A stretch of DNA of 39,666 bases from Ignavibacteriales bacterium (GTDB taxonomy: Bacteria > Bacteroidota > Ignavibacteria > UBA10030): assembly GCA_016192345.1 (NCBI GenBank), contig JACPUH010000070.1:1-39666 (forward strand), read 5' to 3'. The notes below the pieces were generated by a model that was not told the origin of the DNA, did no database searches, and saw only the letters and a program-made list of their open reading frames with translations. This document shows positions 33,636 through 39,666 of this stretch, in pieces. Numbering within the stretch: position 1 is the stretch's first letter; the number at the start of each line of letters is the position of its first letter. The position numbers were made by a program, and so were the translations under genes.

Positions 33636-35051
33636 TTAATAGGCATCCTTTCCAAAGAGCACTGCCCGGATCGTTTTTAAGATGATTTTGAGGTCGAATA
33701 CCAGCGACCAGTTTTCAACATAATACACATCATACCGGGTCCGCTCCTCGATGGGTGCATTTCCCCTGAGACCATTGACCTGCGCCCACCCGGTCATCCC
33801 GGTCTTCACGCGGTGGCGATCCAGGTATTGAGGGATTTCCTTACGGAATTGTTGGACGAAATGCTCGCGCTCCGGTCTGGGTCCGACCAGGCTCATCTCC
33901 CCCCGTATCACATTCCACAACTGCGGTAACTCGTCGATGCTGAATTTCCGAAGGAAGTGTCCGATGGAAGTTACCCTGGGGTCCTCCTTCTGCGCCCACA
34001 CAGGACCTGTCCCCTGCTCGGCATCCTCCCGCATCGTGCGGAACTTGATGATGTGAAACGGCTTTCCATCCAACCCAACGCGTTCCTGAAGGTAAAAGAC
34101 TTTTCCCCGCGCATCGAGCTTGATCAGGATCACCACCAGCAGGAACATGGGGCTGGAGAGGAGGAGGACAAGGGAAGCCAGGAGAAGGTCAAACCCCCGC
34201 TTGGCGATGAGATTCCACGTCGAAAGAGGGACAGCCTTGATCCTGATCCAGGGAATTCCTTCGATTTCCTGCACCCGTACCTGGTTCGTCATGATTTCGA
34301 GGAGGTCGGGTGCCATCATCATTTCCGTGTTCAACCCTTCGCACTCCCGCACCAGTTCGTAAAGCTGGGGGTGTTCCCGATAGCTAAGGGAGATCAGGAT
34401 GAGATCCGGCTTGTGCTGCCGGCAATAGCCGGGGACATCCTGGATGGACCCAAGGTGTTTCGCTGCGATCATCCCACCGCCATCGGTTCCGTTCGGAGAG
34501 AAGTAGCCGATGATCCTGTATCCCAAGGAGGGATCGTTGGAGAGGGTGCTTGCCATCCGGGTCGCCGTCGCGTCGTTCCCGACGATCACGACTGATTTCA
34601 AATCGTTTCCCCGCTTGTACCATGCCTGTTCAAACTTCATCACCAGAAAACGTCCAATTGAAAGAACCATGATGGCGGAGAAGCCGAGCATGGCGAAGAC
34701 GAGCCGTGAATACGAGAAGGCGCGGTAGAAAAAGGCGGCGGACATCACCAGCAACATGCCCACGAAGACAATGCGGACGATGGCGAAGAACTCGTCCGAA
34801 AAGTAAAGGTTCCTTCTTGCCCGGTACATCTTTCGTGCATTGAACAGGAAGAGCCATGCCGGGATGACTACAAGGGACCCGCCGACGTAGGCATCCAGGG
34901 GCGGAAAGCCGAGGGTAACGGGGATATGCTCCGTCAGAGGAGAGTAGAACCTCAGCCAGTACGAGAACATGAAGGCCGCCTCGATCGCGAGAATATCCGA
35001 GATCACCGTGAGGAGGGGGATGAGGAAATCTTTCCGGTTCTGTGTTGCCAT
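33636..35051 (-). CDS. Undecaprenyl-phosphate sugar phosphotransferase (WcaJ/polyprenyl glycosylphosphotransferase type)
   Basis: This enzyme starts surface polysaccharide synthesis by placing a sugar-1-phosphate on undecaprenyl phosphate at the inner membrane. The 471-residue protein has four N-terminal membrane helices, a CoA-binding-like middle region (VVIVGNDATATRMASTL), a fifth hydrophobic segment (LLLASLVLLLSSPMFLLVVI), and the C-terminal bacterial sugar transferase domain (KVFYLQERVGLDGKPFHIIKFRTM, FLRKFSIDELPQLWNVIRGEMSLVGPRPE, GWAQVNGLRG). The length matches the WcaJ class. It lies 79 nt after gmhA on the same strand. The sugar, glucose or another, cannot be told. Confidence 0.93.
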   Translation of the reverse strand: MATQNRKDFLIPLLTVISDILAIEAAFMFSYWLRFYSPLTEHIPVTLGFPPLDAYVGGSLVVIPAWLFLFNARKMYRARRNLYFSDEFFAIVRIVFVGMLLVMSAAFFYRAFSYSRLVFAMLGFSAIMVLSIGRFLVMKFEQAWYKRGNDLKSVVIVGNDATATRMASTLSNDPSLGYRIIGYFSPNGTDGGGMIAAKHLGSIQDVPGYCRQHKPDLILISLSYREHPQLYELVRECEGLNTEMMMAPDLLEIMTNQVRVQEIEGIPWIRIKAVPLSTWNLIAKRGFDLLLASLVLLLSSPMFLLVVILIKLDARGKVFYLQERVGLDGKPFHIIKFRTMREDAEQGTGPVWAQKEDPRVTSIGHFLRKFSIDELPQLWNVIRGEMSLVGPRPEREHFVQQFRKEIPQYLDRHRVKTGMTGWAQVNGLRGNAPIEERTRYDVYYVENWSLVFDLKIILKTIRAVLFGKDAY

Positions 35052-35130
35052 CGGGAAGGGATCGGGAGAAACGTGCGATCAGTGCGTGCTTTGGATAGTG
35101 AACCCCGGGCGTTGGGCCGGCAAACGACGG

Positions 35131-35736
35131 TCACCCGAACATCTCCTGCTCGACTTGCTGGAAGATGATATGGCCTACCGTAATGTGTCCCTCCTGGATC
35201 CGCTGCGTGTCCTGTGAGGGGATGATGATGGCGAGGTCGACGAGTTCTTTCGACGCCCCCCCGTCCTTGCCCAGAAACCCAATGGTGGTCAGGCGCTTTT
35301 CCTTTGCTTTGCGAAAGGCCTTGTTGACACTTTCCGAATTGCCGCTGGTGCTGATGCCGATCAGGATATCTCCTTCATTTCCCAGGGCTTCCACGGAACG
35401 TGCGAAAACATTGTCGTACCCGATGTCGTTCGCGCCGGCGGTGAGGTTGGAGCTGTCGGTGGAGAGGGCGATGGCAGGAATGCCGGGCCTGGTGATGGCG
35501 GGGTTCATGCGTATGACGAACTCGGTTGCGAGGTGCTGGGCATCCGCCGCGCTCCCTCCGTTGCCGCACAAAAGGATTTTTTTCTTTTTGTTCAGAGCGT
35601 CAATAATGAGGTCGATCGCCTTGGTGATCTGGGGGACGCACTGTTCCGCAATTTTCTCCTTCGTTCCTGCGCTCTCTTTGAGCGAATCGAGGATGAATTT
35701 TTGGCGGTACACGAGTGTCAGGGGGAGATGAGCCAT
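35131..35736 (-). CDS. gmhA: Phosphoheptose isomerase GmhA
   Basis: GmhA converts sedoheptulose 7-phosphate to D-glycero-D-manno-heptose 7-phosphate, the first step of heptose supply for lipopolysaccharide core. The 201-residue protein is a single SIS domain with ILLCGNGGSAADAQHLATEFV, ALSTDSSNLTAGANDIGYDNVF and ILIGISTSGNSESV. The conserved C-terminal IQEGHITVGHIIFQQVEQ holds the catalytic His and Glu region. ATG 35736 lies 9 nt after the GGGP synthase stop. I see no strong ribosome site, so coupling to the upstream gene is likely. It fits with the neighbouring polysaccharide transferase gene. Confidence 0.94.
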   Translation of the reverse strand: MAHLPLTLVYRQKFILDSLKESAGTKEKIAEQCVPQITKAIDLIIDALNKKKKILLCGNGGSAADAQHLATEFVIRMNPAITRPGIPAIALSTDSSNLTAGANDIGYDNVFARSVEALGNEGDILIGISTSGNSESVNKAFRKAKEKRLTTIGFLGKDGGASKELVDLAIIIPSQDTQRIQEGHITVGHIIFQQVEQEMFG

Positions 35737-35745
35737 GGGGATGCG

Positions 35746-36510
35746 TTACGATGGACGGTTGACGAATGAGGCGGAATGGACGGCATCCGCAAAGTTTTTC
35801 AGCACCGATTTATGGTTGTTCTCTTCCGTCACGGTGCCGGTAACGACGAACGATGCCCCCGCCTCAATTTTCTTCCGCGCTACCTCAGGAGTCCGGATGC
35901 CTCCCCCGATGATCATCGGGAGCGCACAATGATGAGCGATCGCTCCGATCATCTGGTCGGAGACCGGCGTGTCGGCACCGCTCCCCGAATCGAGATAGAG
36001 CAGCTTCATCCCGATGGTTTCGGCTGCAAGGGCATGGGCAAGGGCGATATCTGGCTTGTTCGCCGGGATCGGCTTGGTGTTGCTCATGAATTCTGCAGAG
36101 GTGGTTTTGCCCGACCCGATTAGCATGTAGCCGGTGGAAATTGCCTCCAGCCCCATCTTCCTGATCATGGGGGCGGCCAGTACCTGGTTCCCGATAAGAT
36201 GTTCAGGGTTCCGCCCGCTGATAAGGATGAGGAAGAGAATGGCGTCTGCAAGAGGGGAGACCTGGAACAGGCTTCCGGGAAAGATCACGACCGGGACGGA
36301 GGTATTGTTTTTGATCGTTTGGAGGCTGTGTTCGAATTCCGTGGTCAGCATGAGGCTTCCCCCGACGAGGAAACCATCGACACCCGCTTCGGTTGCTTCA
36401 CGGACAAAAAGCGGTAACGTGTCGTCCTGAATCTTGTCCGGGTCGATGAGGACGAGGTATCCGGCCCCTCGTTGCTCCTTGATCTTTAACAGCCGCTCCA
36501 AGGTATTCAC
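35746..36510 (-). CDS. Geranylgeranylglyceryl-phosphate synthase family (PcrB/GGGPS, bacterial group)
   Basis: This 254-residue TIM-barrel protein should join a polyprenyl diphosphate to sn-glycerol 1-phosphate through an ether bond, the first committed step of archaeal-type lipids. Family motifs are LVLIDPDKIQ, VDGFLVGGSLML, VPVVIFPGS, LFLILISGRNPEHLIG, TGYMLIGSGKTTS, LYLDSGSGAD and MIIGGGIRTPE. Homologues occur in many FCB bacteria. The start is GTG 36510, with AGGA just upstream, 14 nt after the alaS stop. No glycerol-1-phosphate dehydrogenase or second prenyltransferase is in the window, so the full lipid pathway cannot be shown here. Confidence 0.92.
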   Translation of the reverse strand: MNTLERLLKIKEQRGAGYLVLIDPDKIQDDTLPLFVREATEAGVDGFLVGGSLMLTTEFEHSLQTIKNNTSVPVVIFPGSLFQVSPLADAILFLILISGRNPEHLIGNQVLAAPMIRKMGLEAISTGYMLIGSGKTTSAEFMSNTKPIPANKPDIALAHALAAETIGMKLLYLDSGSGADTPVSDQMIGAIAHHCALPMIIGGGIRTPEVARKKIEAGASFVVTGTVTEENNHKSVLKNFADAVHSASFVNRPS

Positions 36511-36524
36511 GATCCTGTCCCTGG

Positions 36525-39365
36525 TTAGTGGGTCAACAGTGATTTGACGATTGCAGGAGTCGACTGCAGGGCCTCTCCGAGTTTTGCGATATCCTTGCCA
36601 CCGGCGGTTGCGAGGTGGGCTTTTCCACCACCACCACCACCGACAAGCTTTGCAACTGCCCCGACCACTTTACCTGCCTCGATCCGCTTGCCGGCGACCA
36701 AGTCGTCCGTTACGACGCACACCAGCGCGACCTTTTCCTCAACCACGGAGGCGAGAAGTCCGACGCCGCTCTTCAGCTTGAGGCGGAGGTCGTCCCCGAG
36801 GGCTTTCAATTCATTCATCGAAGAGGCCTCAACCCTTGCGGCAACCAATTTGATACCGTCCAGGGTGATCGCCTGGGCGATGAGTGCGTCCAAACCGGAG
36901 CTCAGGGACAGCAGGCGAAATCGTCCAAGTCCCTTCTCGATAGATTTCCTGACATCAAGCAGTTGAAGGATGCATTCCTCGACTGCGAGAGCGCGGCGGG
37001 CCTGCTCACCGAATCGATGATGAAGATCGGTTTGTACCGGTGCCGGAAGTTCGGCGGTTTTCCTGTGGGATTCCAGCGTGGTCGCGAATGTTGCCAGGGG
37101 CCCCGAAAACTCCTTTCCTTGCGTTTCATCGAACCGGAGCAGTTCTCCCTGAATCGCTAGGACCTGGTGCAGTTGCTCGAACGCATAATCGAGCCGTTCC
37201 CGGGTGTTCCGATCCTGCAACTTCAGCAATTCGTGGGCGTGATCAGCAGTCACGGCCTCGATACGCCGCACGCCACTGGCAACGCTCCCTTCACTCCGGA
37301 CTTTGAAATAACCGATCTCGTGAGTCGACCCAACATGAGTTCCTCCGCAGAACTCCCGACTGAACGGACCGAACTCGACGACATTCACCCGGTCTCCGTA
37401 CTTGTCCCCGAAGAACATCAGCGCCCCCATTTTTTTCGCCTCGTTGAAGGGGATGTTACGGTGATGAAGAAGCCTGATATCCTCCCGGATCTTCTCATTG
37501 ACGAGCGCCTCGATATCCTCCAACTCCTTCTCCGTTACCTTCGCGAAGTGCGCAAAATCGAAACGAAGGTGGTCGGGGGCGACCAACGAACCGGCCTGAT
37601 GGACATGGGTGCCCAGAACTGTCCGCAACGAGGCGTGGAGGAGATGAGTGGCAGTATGATTCCGCGTGATCGCGGTACGGCGTGGCCTGTCAACCTTTGC
37701 CTGCACGAGTTCACCGAGGATCGTCGGGATCGGTTCCCGAAGGATATGGACGTTGAGTCCTCCAACTTTCTGGGTGTCGTACACCTGCACTTTTTTTCCC
37801 CGAACCTCCAACACACCCCGGTCGCCAACCTGTCCCCCCGATTCTCCATAGAAGGGTGTGGCATCCAACACCACCAGGTGGCGGTCCCCCTTGACGAGTG
37901 TCGCTTCCGATTCGAGCTGATCGTACCCCACGAAGGTGGCTGCTCCATCGGAGAGATCCTTGGCGAACGTCTGCAGAATATCTTTGCCGGGTATGAACAC
38001 CGACGGATCCGTTTCGCCGGAAGGAGTCTCCCGCGCCTCAGCCGAGCGTGAGCGCTCGCGTTGTTGTGCCATGAAGGATCCAAACCCCGCCTCATCGATG
38101 CTGTATCCGCGCTCGCGGGCTAGCAGGGAGGTGAGATCGACCGGAAACCCGAACGTGTCGTAGAGCTTGAACACATCCCCTCCCTCGATAACCTGCACGT
38201 TGGCGCGTTTCGCCTTCTGTATCACCTCTTCAAATACCTCTAGTCCGCGATCGAGCGTGGCATTGAATCCTTCTTCTTCTCCCTTAATCATCTTTTGAAT
38301 CTGCTCTTGCTTGCCGTCGATCTCGGGGAAGACGTGTCCCATGGTTTGCACCAGCGTCGGAACGAGTTTGTAGAGGAAAGGCTCCCTCTTGCCCAGTGTG
38401 CGCCCGAACCGCGCGGCGCGGCGAAGAAGTCGGCGGAGCACGTAACCCCGTCCTTCGTTCGAGGGGATGGCCCCATCCCCGATGGCAAAGGTTAGGCTCC
38501 GGAGATGGTCCGCGATGACGCGCATGGCCGTATCGCGCTCGATTTGCTGAGGCTCGATGCCGGAGAGGCGACCGTTGTAGGGCTGGCCGGTGAGTTCGGA
38601 AATGCGGCTGATGAGGGGGGTAAAAACATCGGTATCGTAGTTCGAGTCCTTGCGTTGAAGGACGGCACACATCCGCTCGAATCCCATGCCGGTGTCGACG
38701 TGCTTTGCGGGAAGGGGCGTGAGCGTTCCGTTTCCATCGCGGTTATATTGGATGAACACGAGATTCCAGATCTCCATCACCTCGGCAACATCGGCGTTCA
38801 CCATGGCGGCCGTTGCGGAGCCATCGGGAGTGCGATCGATATGAATTTCGGAACAAGGACCGCATGGACCGGTCTCACCCATTTCCCAAAAATTGTCCTT
38901 CTCACCGAACCGGAGGATGTGCGTGTGATCGATATCGGTCACTGTCTTCCACAGTTGCTCCGCTTCATCATCATCCTTGTAGACGGTTGCCCAGAGTCGA
39001 TCCTTCGGGAGTCCCCAAACCTTGGTCAGCAATTCCCACCCCCATGCAATCGCCTCTTTCTTGTAGTAATCGCCAAAAGACCAGTTGCCCAACATTTCGA
39101 AGAACGTATGGTGATAGGTATCCCTCCCCACCTCCTCCAGGTCGTTATGTTTGCCGCTGACGCGGATGCATTTTTGCGTATCGACGGCGCGGGCGTAGGA
39201 TCGCTTCCCGGTTGCGAGGAAGACATCCTTGAACTGGTTCATGCCGGCGTTCGTGAAGAGAAGGGTGGGGTCATCGTACGGAACAACGGGGGAGCTCTGG
39301 ACAACAGCATGCCCCCGTTCTTCAAAGAACTTCAGGAAGCTTGCCCGTATTTCGGAGGACTTCAT
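36525..39365 (-). CDS. alaS: Alanyl-tRNA synthetase
   Basis: AlaRS charges tRNA-Ala. The 946-residue protein has the class II catalytic domain (MKSSEIRASFLKFFEERGHAVV at the start, LLFTNAGMNQFKDVFL, CIRVSGKHNDLEEVG, HHTFFEMLGNWSFGDYYKKEA), the tRNA-recognition region, and an editing domain with zinc ligands His570, His574, Cys673 and His677 (HTATH, CGGTH). The C-terminal DHHA1-type domain has a Gly-rich motif near VGGGGGGKAHLATAGG. It is somewhat longer than the usual 875 residues. The start is well supported by homology. It overlaps the stop of a possible 24-residue leader ORF and heads the operon that continues with the GGGP synthase gene. Confidence 0.97.
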   Translation of the reverse strand: MKSSEIRASFLKFFEERGHAVVQSSPVVPYDDPTLLFTNAGMNQFKDVFLATGKRSYARAVDTQKCIRVSGKHNDLEEVGRDTYHHTFFEMLGNWSFGDYYKKEAIAWGWELLTKVWGLPKDRLWATVYKDDDEAEQLWKTVTDIDHTHILRFGEKDNFWEMGETGPCGPCSEIHIDRTPDGSATAAMVNADVAEVMEIWNLVFIQYNRDGNGTLTPLPAKHVDTGMGFERMCAVLQRKDSNYDTDVFTPLISRISELTGQPYNGRLSGIEPQQIERDTAMRVIADHLRSLTFAIGDGAIPSNEGRGYVLRRLLRRAARFGRTLGKREPFLYKLVPTLVQTMGHVFPEIDGKQEQIQKMIKGEEEGFNATLDRGLEVFEEVIQKAKRANVQVIEGGDVFKLYDTFGFPVDLTSLLARERGYSIDEAGFGSFMAQQRERSRSAEARETPSGETDPSVFIPGKDILQTFAKDLSDGAATFVGYDQLESEATLVKGDRHLVVLDATPFYGESGGQVGDRGVLEVRGKKVQVYDTQKVGGLNVHILREPIPTILGELVQAKVDRPRRTAITRNHTATHLLHASLRTVLGTHVHQAGSLVAPDHLRFDFAHFAKVTEKELEDIEALVNEKIREDIRLLHHRNIPFNEAKKMGALMFFGDKYGDRVNVVEFGPFSREFCGGTHVGSTHEIGYFKVRSEGSVASGVRRIEAVTADHAHELLKLQDRNTRERLDYAFEQLHQVLAIQGELLRFDETQGKEFSGPLATFATTLESHRKTAELPAPVQTDLHHRFGEQARRALAVEECILQLLDVRKSIEKGLGRFRLLSLSSGLDALIAQAITLDGIKLVAARVEASSMNELKALGDDLRLKLKSGVGLLASVVEEKVALVCVVTDDLVAGKRIEAGKVVGAVAKLVGGGGGGKAHLATAGGKDIAKLGEALQSTPAIVKSLLTH

Positions 39366-39439
39366 CAGAAGGCTTTCTTCACAGAGAGACCTTGAACCGT
39401 TGCCATCGTTTCTTTTACAGCCTTTGGTTGGAACAACAT
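39365..39439 (-). CDS. Possible 24-residue leader ORF coupled to alaS
   Basis: ATG 39439 follows GGGAG with good spacing and opens a 24-codon frame (begins MLFQPKAVKETM, ends VKKAF). Its TGA overlaps the alaS ATG as TGATG. alaS itself has only a weak ribosome site (AAGAAAG), so translation of the small frame could deliver ribosomes to alaS. It has no run of Ala codons of the attenuator type and no homology I recognise. It could be a chance frame. Confidence 0.35.
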   Translation of the reverse strand: MLFQPKAVKETMATVQGLSVKKAF

Positions 39440-39515
39440 CGACTGCACTCCCTTAATTTCTCGTCTTCCAGCGCCTGTTATTTTGTTGAACCAGGACGCC
39501 CTGGCATCGAACAGG

Positions 39516-39666
39516 TCAAACCTCTATTTGCGTGTGCAGAGCTATTTCTTCCAGCACCGCGGAGACCTGGATACATTCGTCCATCGGTCCCTCAAAAACG
39601 TTCGCTTTGCCGCTGTTGTGTACTTCCCAGGTGAGGGCTTCCGCTTTCGTCGTGTCGCACCGAACG
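39516..39666 (-). CDS. clpS: ATP-dependent Clp protease adaptor ClpS (C-terminal part; 5' end outside the window)
   Basis: The minus-strand frame is open from the window edge to TGA 39518-39516 and gives 49 complete codons. The residues AEALTWEVHNSGKANVFEGP, then DECIQVSAVLEEIALHTQIE, follow the ClpS pattern: a helix with a conserved His, the Gly-Lys turn, the strand V-x-x-Gly and the last helix ending in a short strand. ClpS binds N-degron substrates and hands them to ClpAP. The call rests on a partial sequence. A plus-strand frame is also open here but has a poorer composition. Confidence 0.72.
   Translation of the reverse strand, partial: VRCDTTKAEALTWEVHNSGKANVFEGPMDECIQVSAVLEEIALHTQIEV

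Noticed and set aside
36600..36660. CCACCACCACC tandem repeat
   Set aside because: It is the codon pattern of the Gly-rich motif conserved in the AlaRS C-terminal domain, not an independent repeat.
39413..39666. Plus-strand frame open to the window edge
   Set aside because: It is antisense to the clpS-like frame, lacks a supported start, and has an Arg/Phe-rich composition without a family match.
1..39666. tRNA genes, CRISPR arrays, insertion sequences, phage genes
   Set aside because: I looked for T-loop motifs, regularly spaced repeats, transposase and integrase motifs, and found none.

Overview
The window looks like a piece of chromosome from a Gram-negative bacterium of the FCB group (Bacteroidota in the broad sense, possibly near Ignavibacteria). 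Three things point there. A secreted M1 peptidase carries a type IX secretion C-terminal domain (QNYPNPFNGST). Two promoters match the Bacteroidota pattern (TTG, 20 nt, TANNTTTG). A bacterial geranylgeranylglyceryl-phosphate synthase homologue is present. The assignment is inferred from content only. Coding density is high, several starts are TTG or GTG, and I saw no tRNA, rRNA, CRISPR array or insertion sequence.

Layout. 1-4288 (+): end of a drug/metabolite export operon (TolC-like protein, ABC ATPase, two ABC-2 permeases). 4289-4569: intergenic region with a palindromic repeat. 4570-11318 (+): tightly packed operon encoding a membrane adenylate cyclase with three periplasmic c-type heme modules, a GAF-like/SpoIIE-type phosphatase, a HerA-type ATPase, and the MsrP/MsrQ methionine sulfoxide reductase pair. 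11526-12155 (+): MarR regulator with a four-cysteine tail, convergent with a minus-strand operon (13805 to 12162) of an FmdB-type zinc ribbon, two exported or membrane-anchored rhodaneses, DUF6132 and DUF302. 13905-16682 (-): aconitase, with a clear terminator. 16978-21642 (+): exported thioredoxin-like protein, a MoaC-MoaB fusion, and the M1 peptidase.

21748-25499 (+): carbamoyl-phosphate synthase large subunit split into two genes, with a gene for an exported Spy/CpxP-like protein wedged between the halves and overlapping both. 25760-33215 (+): envelope energy-transduction operon (large TPR protein, TonB-receptor-like barrel without an evident plug, SPOR protein, ExbB, ExbD, TonB). 33288-39666 (-): a small membrane protein, a polyprenyl glycosylphosphotransferase, GmhA, the GGGP synthase homologue, AlaRS with a possible 24-residue leader ORF, and the C-terminal end of ClpS at the edge.

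The best candidates for something new are the triple-heme cyclase and its operon, the split carB with its nested exported protein, and the TPR/barrel/SPOR/ExbBD/TonB operon. MsrP needs molybdopterin, and the MoaC-MoaB fusion supplies part of that pathway. MsrPQ, the heme sensor, the thioredoxin-like protein, the rhodaneses and the cysteine-tailed MarR together suggest attention to redox and sulfur chemistry, mostly on the envelope side. That link is inference.
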